This document shows positions 24,040-44,938 of a stretch of DNA of 64,000 nucleotides, piece after piece. The position numbers and the translations under genes are program-made. The DNA is from Ophiodon elongatus (lineage: Eukaryota; Chordata; Actinopteri; Perciformes; Hexagrammidae): positions 1,178,501 through 1,242,500 of the forward strand of contig JACSYO010001810.1 in assembly GCA_016806645.1 (NCBI GenBank), written 5' to 3'. Positions within the stretch are counted from its first letter, which is position 1. Every line of letters begins with the position of its first letter. The notes beneath the pieces are model-generated. The model saw only the letters and a program-made list of their open reading frames with translations, searched no databases and was not told where the DNA came from.

Positions 24040-27000
24040 ATGAGGACCCTTTGGACCAAAGCAGGTGTTTTAGGTTCGGTGTCGGTGGCTTTTGGTTCAA
24101 TGCTGTGGTCACAGAAGCAAGCTGAACCGGACCAGTTTGCTTCCAGTTGCACCTCTGCTCAAACAAATCCTAGTTCTCCCTACGAACTAAAATTGGTCCA
24201 AGTTCTCTTCCGACATGGTGCTCGAACGCCGCTAAAGTCAATACCTGGAGTTATGGAGGTAGAACTCTTTTTCTGTGTCTCATCAACTCGTTAAGTACTT
24301 GTGTCTGTTAAAATGATGTAGTGTTACGAAATCCCTGTATCACAATTCTCTGTCGGGTTAAGGTCCAATGGATGCCAACACTCTTGGAGCCTCCAGCACA
24401 CACCCACATGAACTATGAAGTGACAGATCTTCATGGTGGCCCTAGACCCCCGGCTCCTGTAGAAGACAGCTATCGGAAGAACGTACTGAACGTAGGTGTG
24501 CTTTGTGGTGTCGAAGTTGTTCAGACCAAAAAAGAGCTGGAAGAACAAATTCAGGTGCAGCAACTTGTTTCATTGGTTCTTGGTAAGAGGTTTTGTGTGA
24601 GGATAATTTAGAGGGCGAGCAGACATTTAAACATGTAGGAGCTGGAAAAGTGTAAAAAGTCAATGTAGGTGTTCCTGTGCCAGGGCTCTGGCATTGAGCA
24701 ATCTGGAACAGTTTACTTGAACTTTTACTGTGATTTGTTTGCCAAGTTAATACATGCTGTGGTAAAGGACTTATATTTAATGTTACCTGATTGCCTGTGT
24801 GCAATTTAATCGACAGGTGATTTTGGATTAAACACTTTGCATAGTCTCTGTATATTTAGATGTTCTTTTGCTTTATAGATGTAAAGTGCCCTGTGGATTC
24901 AGAAACCTTCCCCCCTCTAGTGGCCTCCAGGATTCATTACAAAGCCTCACAGATGACATTAAAGCGGGTTCATTCATTCAACGTCTCTCTGTAACGCTGC
25001 TGAACTGTGTGTAGAGCTTCCCAGTGAGATATGTTTGCCAGCCTCTGCCCATAGAAATGAGAGTTTCCTGCGCTGAGTTAGCTGCTTCGCTAAAGAGGTT
25101 TACTGCACTGGATTTAGCTTAGAAAACTAAATCCCACAATCTGGACTCCTGCCATCCTTGTACCACATTCACTCTGCATTCCTGCATGCCATCGCAGGTG
25201 TGTGTGTTTTGTTAGGCCACATCTGTGAGTAAAACCTGATCCTGTTTGTCGCAATTGGCAGGGTGGCTCGTTCCCCGGTCAGCTGACCACACTGGGCATG
25301 CAGCAGCTGTATGAGCTGGGCAAGAAGCTAAGGAGGAGATACATTGAGGAGACCCAGTTCCTCAGCTCCACCTTTAGCCCGGCTGAAGTCTAGTAAGTGT
25401 TGCAAATCATGAAGGATAGCAAGAGCCACTTGCACTTTTCTGTACACGACAGTTTTGATACATTGTGCTTATAAGCGCAGGTACAAAGGATATCAGCCGA
25501 AATGCTTTACTCTTTTTTTTTTTTTTTTAAGTTGGCTGCCTCCCATGACCTGTTTTTTCCATTTCAGTGTGCGTTCCACAAACATCGTGAGGACCATTGA
25601 ATCCGCCAAGTGCCTGGTAGCAGGGCTCTTCCTGCAAAAACAAACAGGTAGTTTAGAAAGCCATATGTGCATGACATTATTATTCTCTCCTGGATCTCAT
25701 CTAATCTGTTTTCGTAATCTTCCGTTCTACTTGAAGAAATTGTCCCTATATTAACAACGGAGTCAGGGACTGAAATCCTGTATCCTAACTACCATGGCTG
25801 CAAGCTGCTCAAAATCCTTGTCAGGTATGTAAAGTATATTTTCACACCAGGCCTCAAAACATCCTTTACACTCTCTACTCAAAACTGGAATCCAGAGTTG
25901 AGCTGCCTCTGACAGGTTGTCACGGTGTGTCTGTGTTTCGTGGCTGACACTGTGTGTGTTCTGTGCAGCCACCGCTGGGCAGAGTCGTCCACTCTGCCAG
26001 ACATTGCAGCAGACCTGCAGAGCATCCAGGACGCGTTGGGCATTGCTGCTCACCAGCACATCGACTTCATCCTCATTAGGGACGACATGGTTGCCAGAGA
26101 GGTGACACTTGCCACATCATGATTCATAGGACTTTTATTAGGTCTCACCACAAGCTATCAGAATACATACGATTATGATGAGGACTTGGCCTGGCTGGAG
26201 ACGGCCACCTGGCAAGCTGCTCGTTATGCAAGATGAAACTCCGCAGCAGAGTTCATCAAGTTTCTTGCTATTTTAACAAGCTAAAATAACAGTTTCAGCA
26301 TGATTTGAGTTTAAACATTGAGAGTATTTACTCATGGCTGTAATTGAAGATATCTTAAAATAAGTTCTAATTCGGTCATTGACAGTTATACATTACTGGA
26401 CGAGAGACCAGTATCCGACTTTAGAGGTGCATTTTATAACCATCTTTTACTATAAATGGGCATAATGGGGCCACTACAAGATCTGAAACAAGACAGAGGG
26501 GGCGACATTATTGGTCTTTCCAGAATTTGTTGATTGTTCCCTACAAAAGCCAAATACTGAAGCCCTACTCTACAATTCTGGCTGATTATGTTTGGATCCA
26601 CCTGTTATCAGTTACAACTCATACAAACTAACAAACAAATTAAAGCAACACATTTGTTAGTCAATACATCAAAACTAAATAAAGCTACAATACTACTTTA
26701 AAGTCAATACTGACACCTTTACTGTAAGTTTCCCGTAATAAACACCATTTTGGAAAATAACTATGATGAAGGGAAAAACCTGTATATATAAAAAAAAAAC
26801 TAAAAAAACATCTCACGACAAGACGATGGCCCCCGGGGAAAAAAGTGAGCAAATCTTCAGTCATGTTGGTTTTCCTTTTTGAGGTTTGTGTTGCTCAGCT
26901 GCAAAGGTGATGCTGACTGTGTCAAGTCTCTGCACATTAACAGGCGCACGGCCTGCCCTGCCCATCAGCGCTGGACACCTGGAGGAATAAAGTGGAACAG

Positions 27001-27714
27001 AGAGCTGTGGACATGATCTACCACGTGTATAATCACAACAACAGGTTAGATCAAACAAAGCCAGCAGACCATTGTAGACCATTTGTTCTGAGTAGAACAG
27101 GCCCGCTGTAATGCTTCTGCTCTGATTTTAGCAGGGAGAACTTGCAGCTGTGTGTGGGACCCCTCCTGCACACATTTTTAACCAACATGGATGAGAAACT
27201 TGAGGGCACCTCATCAGAGCCAGACAGGTTGGACCCCTCTGCATGGACACACCCATTTTTTGCACAAACTTCATTGTGTTTGGTCTTTTTAAAAACTTTC
27301 CATTGTTAAAATTCTGTCTCCATCAGGAAGCTATTTTTATACTCGGCACACGATACCACTTTGATTCCCTGTTTGATGGCTCTGGGGATCTTTGACATGA
27401 AATGGCCACCATTTGCCGCCGATATCACAATGGAGCTGCACCAACACCAGGAGACCAACAAGTCCTTTGTTAAGGTGTCATACATAGGCCAGGTAGGGGA
27501 TGAGACCGCGTCTGTTTGTTTGATAAGCTTTTGCATTTTTCCCGTTATTTTTTACTTTAAGTCGGTTATCTCTTTCTAGGATCAACTTATACCAGGTTGT
27601 AGTGGAGTCTACTGCCCCCTGGAGGAGTTCAAGCAGGTCCTCTCAGCATACTCAATGAGCTCTGAAGTCTACCACTCACTTTGTAACAGCACAGAGGGCC
27701 GGACTGAACCCTGA
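24040..27714 (+). CDS. acp6: Lysophosphatidic acid phosphatase type 6, ten coding exons
   Basis: Histidine acid phosphatase that converts lysophosphatidic acid to monoacylglycerol, in mitochondria in mammals. Coding exons by splice-site reading: 24040-24258, 24363-24491, 25262-25392, 25568-25647, 25737-25824, 25969-26101, 26944-27044, 27135-27227, 27327-27492, 27580-27714. All junctions are GT-AG and phases join without a break, giving 424 residues against 428 in human. The catalytic RHGARTP lies at residues 58-64 and the proton-donor motif SAHD at 331-334 (His333, Asp334). Other family landmarks are VRSTNIVRTIES, EILYPNYHG and LGIFDMKWPPFA. The N-terminus has a short hydrophobic stretch (residues 10-23) after MRTLWTK, compatible with mitochondrial targeting. 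A noncoding exon upstream is implied by the acceptor at 24031-24032. The gene converges on bcl9, as in human. The exon 8 acceptor has an alternative 3 bases upstream (CAGCAG type), which would add one residue. Confidence 0.93.
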
Positions 27715-30468
27715 ACCATCAACAAACCCTCATGTCTCAAACCCACACAGTGCTCTCCATGACATTACACTCTGACAAGGTATCATACATCATGTTTTTG
27801 TTTCTTTTACATTTTCCTCTCTCACTCCATCCAGCCACCATCACCAGGGAAAGCTTTCTTGGGTGTACAAGCCCCGGATTACAGCATGTTTTGCATTAGC
27901 GTACACCACTCTTATTTAATAATTCCTCATCTCCATGTAACCAAGGCATTAAAATGTTCCATTTAGTTAGATGAATTTAATGGTTATGGCATATTGACAA
28001 GTATGAGTGCAGAATAATTTTGCCAAACGGTGTTTATGTGATATCAGATGCTTAGTGCATATGTGTCTGTTTGCATGCACTTAACCTGTTTGGCTTGATG
28101 ATAAAGGCTCCATGTTTTTTTTATCGTCAACAAAGCCAAAAACCCTAAAACCAACAATGTCTGGTCCATCTCCATGTAATGTCATAAATCTTTAAAAGCA
28201 GATGACAAACACATACTTTCATGTTGGAGGTATATGGCACAGAGTAATAAACTACATGAGGTTTTGCCTCAACAGGTTCTTGTTTTAGGCTAATGTGGCT
28301 CCAATGCCGTAATCTGATTCTGCAATTGTTCTGCCAATTTGGTTGTGTTCACAATCAAATCTTTCATATTCAATCATTGTATTCCTCAAGAGATACTAAT
28401 CAGTTCATGCACTGCATCTAATAATGGGGATTGTACATTAGTGTGCAGGTGAATGTATTCATGACCATGTAGAATCTGCAGAAATGGAATAATTGTGCTA
28501 CGGTAGGTTTTAAAATTGAAACATTAGGCTGCCTTCTTGTGGGGATTTGTTGGTACCATCAGACCACAGTATAATGTATACATAAATACATGCACATTAT
28601 ATAGACCTGTGTTACAATAACACACATTGTACCTCATCAACGGGACTTTCCCCGTGACCTGCTGTTTAAATTACAAAGGTTTGCATTGCTGACTCATAAA
28701 GATTTCAATAGATTTTAAGTCTCTTTTTTTTCTTTTTTCTCATCTCGTGTACTTTTCCTACCAGCCAAGTCAAACTTTAAAACATGGGTTAGTAAAGCAG
28801 CATAGATCAACGTGCTTGCACCTATTTTGGAAGCGTGGTGTCCTCTGAAAGTAGCTCTTGCTCAATAACCTCCTGATAAAATGCCGTCCTTGCAACGCTG
28901 CGTCTCTGTATGACTTGCTCTCCTTTGTTCTAGCTCAATGTCGGTAAGCTGGTTTGACGTGTAGAATGAAAGACACCACTTGGTCCACATGACTGACGAG
29001 ATGGGAATAGTCAAGAGCCACGTGGACCCATACATGCACACACACACACACACACTCTCCATAGACAACATGTATGTACCAAAACAATATCTTTTATTTG
29101 TAGTCCATCACCACAGCCCTGGTAGGCTATTCTGCACCAAAGCCAATGGAGAAACACATGACAAGCTTATACAATAGAGAAAAGAGAGGAAGTCAGCTGG
29201 ATGGTTAGCAGTACGTGTTTACATTTCTGCGTGTCTCGCTCCGGACACAACACCTGCCTTTCTAAAATTGGACCAGATCTACGTAACTCTAGTTCTAGAA
29301 TACCTGGCATACCTGCTGTGGCATTCAGCCACTCCTGTCCCATTCTGCTGACCATTGGGGGGATTATTGCTGTGGGAATGATTATTACCCAGAGTCAACA
29401 AGAGAGTCAAAAGCAAAACAGGAACAAGAAGAACACACAAAGCACATCTGGGTATTAGCAGTATTATTCACGCTGGCGAAAGTTGAGTCCTGAAAGTTTT
29501 GGAGCACCAAGTCCAATGTCAGACGACTTGAAACGGACTGGGGAGTATCGTTGTGCTGCAAAGCTGCCAGGACCCTCACACTTATTGTGTTGCTCTCAAT
29601 GGTAAAAATAGAGAAAGAAGACGCTTTCTGCAGACGGTCCATGTTTGTGCTTTTTTAATAATACTATTATCTTAATGAGGTCATAGTTTGGTTTGTTATA
29701 CACTGGAGTTACAAAGGAAATTAAAATAGACTAAAATTCGAATAGCCCACCAATGGTAAACAGTACAGTATTTTTAGGGGGCATTCCTCCCCCAATGAAA
29801 GTTGGGTCAGAGGAGTTGAGAGGTCACTGATAGAATGCCTATACATACAGACACATACATACCACACAAACATACAGTCTGTCAAGCACACACACGCACT
29901 CGCACGTATATACTGTACAGAAACAGTCAAAACAATGGAGCGAGAGACAAGATGGAGTTCCACTAAAGTCTTCACAAAGCACAAATTCTTCTTATTCCTT
30001 TCTCTTGTTCCATACCACTTTCATGACAAATTTGTTTTGTTTTTTTATTTGAAAAAAGTAGACATATACTGTAGCATCTCCACGCTGACTTTGAGTTAAG
30101 TTGATTCCTCTTTGATGTTGAAAGTCATCTTTATAGTCAGATAATCAAAAAACACAAGAACAGTTTTGCGAAATTGATGCACAACAATCCCATACATTCT
30201 GAAGTTCATGAGTCAAAATTAAATGTTCTTGTGGCAAAAGTACTCCAATCTGGGCCTGTCCGAGTCTCCATTGGAATAGTTCCCACAGGACATTACTTGG
30301 TGACTGGTTAGCTCCATTCTGTTCGTTTCTGGGTACATCCTCTCTCTTGTATTATACTTCCTTTACTTGAGTTCATCAGAGTTTTCTGAACACTCTCCAC
30401 ACACCATCACCTTTACTCCATCCTTGTGTATTGTCCAAGAACATTCTACATACAAGGTTTCTGTAGGA
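27715..30468. other. Convergent acp6/bcl9 3' regions
   Basis: Intergenic and untranslated sequence between two tail-to-tail genes. No frame has domain support. Candidate acp6 signals include an AATAAA in GTAATAAACTAC near 28245. A minus-strand AATAAA at 29093-29098 would give bcl9 a 3' UTR of about 1.4 kb. A short CA run lies at about 29036-29054. Confidence 0.5.
29093..29098 (-). terminator. bcl9: Candidate bcl9 polyadenylation signal
   Basis: TTTATT on the plus strand reads AATAAA on the bcl9 strand, about 1.37 kb after the stop codon. Other A/T-rich hexamers exist nearer the stop, so this is only one candidate. Confidence 0.35.
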
Positions 30469-38677
<8,209 letters not shown>

Positions 38678-38983
38678 TGATGGGGCTCCCAGGACTACAG
38701 AACAGGGTGGAGTGATGAGCTGGTGAGGACTGCCGGTGTGTGTGAGTGGCGCTTTTGCGCGCACGTTCCTGGAGCCTGGAACAGGATTCCCAATGTTGGA
38801 GAGGTTTCCCCGACCGTCCTTGGCCTCCTCTCGCTCTTTCTTCCCTCGCTCCTTCTTGTTGAAATGTGTCGCTGCTGTACCTGCCGCCGCTGGCCTCTCC
38901 TCTTGGACCTCCAACATTCTCTCTATGTCCTTGTCTGTGTGGGTGGTTTGTGCGCGTGAATGTATGTATATGTGGGTGTGTGG

Positions 38984-38988
<5 letters not shown>

Positions 38989-39050
<62 letters not shown>
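38989..39050. repeat. (GT)31 microsatellite upstream of the bcl9 start-codon exon
   Basis: Perfect GT tract on the plus strand, CA in the bcl9 transcript, with imperfect GT-rich flank from about 38937. Confidence 0.92.
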
Positions 39051-39054
<4 letters not shown>

Positions 39055-41749
39055 AAAGTGTGTAGAAAGGATAACAATAGTCCAGAAGTCTTTTCTTGTT
39101 CGGTGTGTATTTATGAAACTCCCCCAAGGGGGCTTTCAACGGCCCTTGGGCACACTGTTGAGAGAGAGGAGAGAGGAAAAGGACCAGTGAACAAAACTGG
39201 AAAAGAGGGCCACAGTCTGAACAAACGTGAAGTGACACACCACCCAAAATCTTTTTAGTATCAATCTACTTTTGTAGGCTTGAAAGGTGGATGTTTAAAG
39301 TTGCTCATTATTCTTGTGGTGTCTTTGGTCAGCTTTAATTCATGTCAGCAGGAATGGATGTTGCAGTAGTGAAAGCACAGATGTTAATAATACATAATAA
39401 TGTCAATATCTTTTGGGTTGATACTATTTGTTACACAAATTTGGTGCTACATCCAAAATCAGTCAGGTTAGTCTTTGATACGACTACTTTGGGTGGGATA
39501 TCGCGTTAACTTTATAAATACCACCACTAAATTGTGAGTGTAGCAAACAGTGAAGTGTGGTGGTGGAGCGGGAGAAGAGTATTGTGGTCTAAAACTAACC
39601 ACTGTGTCTGTTTGTGTGCGTTTAGTACGAGAACTGCATGAGAATCCTGTTCGATGGAGCAGCACAGTCAGTCAGATTACATTGTCATCCTGAAAATATT
39701 CAGGACCTCTTCCAAAACACTCAACATTGTAACTGGCTCCAGAGTTCCCCTGGGGAGAAGGAGGTGGAGTGTTTGGGAGGGGGAGGGGGGACGGGGTTAA
39801 AAGGGGGCGTCACTGGGAACCAGACAAATACACTTGACTCCTGCTACAGCAGCAACACTCGTCACTCGCGGGTCTGCGGAGAAGTGATTTACAACTATCG
39901 GGGCCCACATATCACTACTGCACGCGAGCAGAGGCTGGCTTCTCCACAGGGACAGAGGGGAAAGCACAGAGGAGCCTTGTGTATCCAAATTACACTGACT
40001 AGACCAACCATTATATATATAAAAACACACTGTGATACAGGAGTGGGGGCTTTTCAGAGAAGCAATTGGCCGATAATCGATTGCTGAACTTGCGATTTGT
40101 TTATTTACAACAGAAGTGCTTGAAAAAGACCTCTATTGTGGTGAAATGACAATGTTTATATTTTGCAACACAACATGCTTTGATACATAACTGTGGAAAC
40201 AAAGACTGCGACACACAATTATATGAGAGTTATTCTGCAGTTGTGATACACAGCACACAGAAATTGACGGAGATTTCACACAAGGGCTTTGGCTCAAACT
40301 ATAGTCCTCACAGTTAAAAATCTGCGTCTAAATAATTTAACACCATCAGTAAAACGGACACTCTACTCGTGTCAGATCAGTAGCTGTTGCTGGAGTTGGG
40401 GTTTTGTTAGAGCAGACTTTCAAATAGTCAGAGAATGTGGGAGAGAGGACGAGATGAGAAAGTGGTAGAAACAGAGAAGCCATTTGATTTTGCTGTTGAC
40501 TGTAATTTGTTCCTCAAAGTGAAGCACTGACTTGGGTAAGTCACGGTGGAAAAGACAACCGCTCTGGACCAAAACTGTCAATAATAACATCCAGGATTTT
40601 GTACTTTTGCCAAAGATGGGTAGGCAAAAAAAAGGACAGTGCGGACAAAATTCCTAATTCCTTAGACACATTCGACAAATGGGGAATAAAACGGCACGCA
40701 GAAATCAATTATACATTACATTAAAAGCGACTTACAATAAATGCATTCAGTTTTAGTAGGAAGAATAGGAATATATATATATATTTTTAATTGCGTACCT
40801 TCCTCCAAAACACCCAAGAGCATAATCAGTGCTAATAAACAAGTGCTTAGAGTGTGGGTGCTAAGTGTGCATAAAAGGCCACGGTATGCTTCAAAAGGAC
40901 TGGTTCCTACCACAATGTTCATAGCTATTTCAAATGGATACATTAAAAGGTGGGGCCAAAAGCCTGCTGTCATAGAGACAGGCAAGACATGATAATAGCT
41001 CAAATATGGTGATATGGACACACACACTTTTAAAATAAATTTCCTCAATGACATTTAAGGCGTTTCCCTCATTTGCACATACGACAAATTATAATTAAAA
41101 CAGAGACCGTGAGGGATGAATTCAAATCCTGCTTACTTTTCCAGCTCTGCACGCCGGGCCCATCCCAGAATTAAGTAAGCGTGAATGTTGGATTTTTGAT
41201 TCCAGCTATCTGCAAAAATCATCGCATGCAATCCTCTTTTCCTATTCGATCATAAGACGAGGGAGGAGGGGGTTTCAGATTCCCTTTGACCATCTGAAAA
41301 GCACTTTGTTTGAAGCGTCGTGGCATTAAGTGTATAGGGGCAGTTTAAAAAAGGTGAGTTTCCGGAATGCTGTGTGTGGATGAGGGCGGGTAGTGACTCG
41401 GCTTTTCCTCCACTGTGGGGCGAGTGCAGAGACGAGCCTCGACTAAGATGATGTACTACAGGGGCCTTGAGACATGGCAGCCCTTTGCAGTTCATTGGAA
41501 AATGTGTTCAGTTTGCTAAAAGGAGATCTCACTTCACTAAAATTAAAGAACCTACCTCATTCTGCCCCAACCAGCACGTATATCCTCAAGGGGCGTTATC
41601 TAAACCTAAATCATACACAAATGTGTGTAATGTGAGCATGTACACGCATACTGACGCAAACAGCATGACCTGTCAATCACCTGCTGCCTCCAATCGCAAG
41701 CTAACAAGACACTAATTGGGCAGCTTGCTGACATGACTGTCATAAGGAA

Positions 41750-41757
<8 letters not shown>

Positions 41758-41794
<37 letters not shown>

Positions 41795-41835
41795 GCACAC
41801 ACGCACACACGCACACACGCACGCACACACGCACA
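41758..41835. repeat. (CA/CG)n microsatellite
   Basis: CA tract with CGCGCAC and CACGCA interruptions at its right end; Z-DNA-prone type. Confidence 0.88.
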
Positions 41836-42500
41836 ACAAAACGCCGTATCGGCAATCATAGAGATTTTTCTTCCTCCATCTCCAGTAAAGACGCTGAACT
41901 GTCTATCACAGCACACACGGGGAGCTGCAGTGAATGCAAGTTAATGGGAAAACTGTATAATGAGGCTATAAAAAATGAGCTTCCTGCCTCTGATATAAAT
42001 ATGAGGTTCCACATGAAAAGAGGGCAGAAAATAGTTCAATTCAATTAGATTTGGGTTTTCGAATGCGGGTGGCACTAAAAGGGAGCATTTCATTTCTTGC
42101 TTATGTAACAGTCATCGTACGCTGGCTGAGCGCAGTGTAGAGAGTAGACCTTCCCTGCTACGTCACCCAAATTCCTCCGAGGGGGAGATGGGAGGCTTTA
42201 TACCAGTAGAGGGTCCACTAGTGTGGGGGAGTCGGAGGGGGAGATTTAAAAAAGGTGTGTGAAGAGGAGGAAAGGAACCTAGACCGTGTTGCCAACCCAG
42301 TTCACTGGGTTGAATTTTTAACCGAACAATACCACAAAGGCATTATTTGAAAAAGATGGGGGGAAAAACACACAAGTACGAACACACACACCAACTCTCT
42401 TCCCTCATCTCAGCCCTGCTGTTGGCTGTAAAAGGGCCTGCTGATGTTTCAGCCTTATTTATGCAAATCCCATTTTGCAGTTCAGTCACAATGGAGTATT

Positions 42501-42551
<51 letters not shown>

Positions 42552-42563
42552 TTCTCGCTCTCT
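42501..42563. repeat. (CT)n microsatellite
   Basis: CT tract of about 45 perfect bases followed by TTTCTC interruptions. Confidence 0.9.
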
Positions 42564-43312
42564 AGCTCGTGTACGTGCTCTCCGTCTGCTTAGCCTCCAT
42601 CTCAAGAATTTATTTAGTCCATTATTTGTTTAGGCCAATATCAGACACATTATTTCCACCTCTCCTCGGTTTTCTGCAAGAATATACAAATATGCACAGC
42701 CATCGGCAAAGAACTGTGCAGTCTGAAGCAGCAGCAGCAGCCAGCTCTCTTAAACAGAAAAGCCTTTCAATCTCTTTCTATAAGGGCATAACTTACATGC
42801 ACCCAATATTCATTAAAATCATATTACCACGTATGAAGTCTGAAGTCAAAGTTTTGTAACAAAAAAAAAAAAAGGGGCACGTGTAATAGAATTAAAAGCA
42901 GGAGACAGAAATCAAGTCTTCCCACGAGGTACTACTATGTGCGTTTGCTTTTGTGATATAAATCATGCATTTCACCTGATTAGGGTCTAATAACTGAAAC
43001 GTCATAAATAAAATACCAACAGTGTGCCGGATATTTTGGTGCATTCACAGGGTTTTTTCATCTCACACACACACACCGTTGTATAACACTTTCTCTTGTG
43101 CAAGAACTTGTAGTAATTCTTGATAAAAAAACAACTTATATGTTTTCCTTGTTTTTAGAGAGCAGAGTAATAAATATTGGTTGTACCTGAACGAACACTA
43201 ACAACCAAAAGACTGTGACATTAAAGTGCAGTAAATTGACGCCGGGTGCTTTTGATCGTTTAGAAAATTAAACTTTTTATTTGTATGACAATAAATGTGC
43301 TACTTCTTCACA

Positions 43313-43346
43313 TTTGATAATGTATTTTCTAAAATACATTATCAAA
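43313..43346. repeat. 34-base AT-rich palindrome
   Basis: Two perfect 16-base arms (TTTGATAATGTATTTT and its reverse complement) flank a CT spacer. A third partial copy, GGATAATGTATTTC, follows. It could form a cruciform, or be a relic of a transposon end. Confidence 0.8.
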
Positions 43347-44861
43347 ATGGATAATGTATTTCAGAAAGCTTTTCTGTTATATTCGTTTAAATTCTCTTTA
43401 AATCCCGACAATGATCAATAAATCAAATGCTCTGACAGAAAGAAAAGAAGATAAGTAAATTCTGCGTCACTGAGTCTTCCACAAGCTGCTAGCTTAAAAG
43501 CTATGACTACCAACCAAAGCTATGGTTGTCGTTTACATTCATTATGATACGTTTATGTTCATAATGATAATTTTGGGGTATTGGCTTTGAAAGGGAGGCC
43601 TGAAGAGACGAGCCGTCAGTGTTGCCGACTTGGTAACTTTCTCGCTAGATTTAAGGACTCTTGGAGCTAGTGCTGCTCGCTACTTTCATTGGAATACAGT
43701 TGGCATCACTGGGCGAGGTTCTCCGCTTGGACACTTTAAAATCATGCTTGCTTTTGTTTCTACAATATTACCGACGCCAGCTTTAAGTAGTTTGACGAGA
43801 TCTTTCGTTCTACCTTGTACACAACTAGTTCCCACACATACCTGTCCGGCTGCTAGTGAAGCAGTAACTAACCGCATACAGAACAAACTGCATTAACTCT
43901 ACTTTAAGGAAGTACAACAAAACAAAAAATATTTAAGACTTCTGCCGACCTCCAAGCAAAGAGCTGTGGGACATCCCGCCGAGGAAACACCTGTATGGTC
44001 GTCTGTTGAGGTGGCTCCCTGAGAGCAACACGCCACACCCTGCAGTTAGCGGTCATGACTCAAGCTTGGTACTCACAGAATGTTAGGAATGCTAAGTGGC
44101 ACTAAAGATAGAGCTGTGACGCCACAGAGTGTACATTTGACATAATGCATCTACCATGACAGGAACAAAGGCTCCCACACATGAACGACACTCACAAGTA
44201 GGACTGAGCTGCAAGCCACAGAAATATTTACAACATTTCAGCATTCTCCAAACTTTTAACTGCTCCTCAAGTACAATAGCTACACGTTACCATCCGTCTC
44301 CACCCAGGTTCTTCACGCACTCCGTCACCCCCGAGTACCAGTTGTCTCTCTGCTGGTCTGTCTGTCCTGCCTTTGTACCACAACTCTCACTCCCTCGGTT
44401 CATCCTTTCCTCTGGTCTGCAGACGATGCCCCTCCATCCCCAGGGAGGCGACATGTGTGTAATGTCACATTCTGTCATATCAGATCATGGTGACAGAAGC
44501 CGAGCCGTGTCCATCACAATGATGGAAGTGGCAATGAAAGCAGAAGGATAGGAAGAGGGTGGGATACAGATTTACCCGTAGCAGGAGGAGGGGGGTTTAT
44601 TACACAAGTCGCTCTCTTCAGAGAGTGTGCGGGTGGGTGTCTGTGTCTGACACACACACACACACAGCTGACTCACTAGTGACACATCTGTTGGCGTAGC
44701 CTGGGCACAGTGCCATGTGTGGCAGCCAGCTCCAACAGCAGGACTGGCACTCAGCACTCCGGCCTGCTCTGATCTCCGTCTCACACACTTCACCCTGCAC
44801 TTCCATCTCTGTCCATCTGCCCCGCGTCTCTGGATCTCTGGCTAAGTGGGTGTGTCTTGCT

Positions 44862-44878
44862 CACACACGCACACGCGC

Positions 44879-44937
<59 letters not shown>
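44862..44937. repeat. (CA)n microsatellite
   Basis: CA tract with CGCAC interruptions at its left end and about 52 perfect bases on the right. Confidence 0.9.

Positions 44938-44938
<1 letters not shown>

Noticed and set aside
38678..39247. In-frame upstream extension of the bcl9 start exon (206-codon frame)
   Set aside because: The upstream part is mainly a CA-repeat product (HTHTHT), a strong acceptor GTTCTGTAG lies at 38695, and the protein aligns with human BCL9 only from MHSN.
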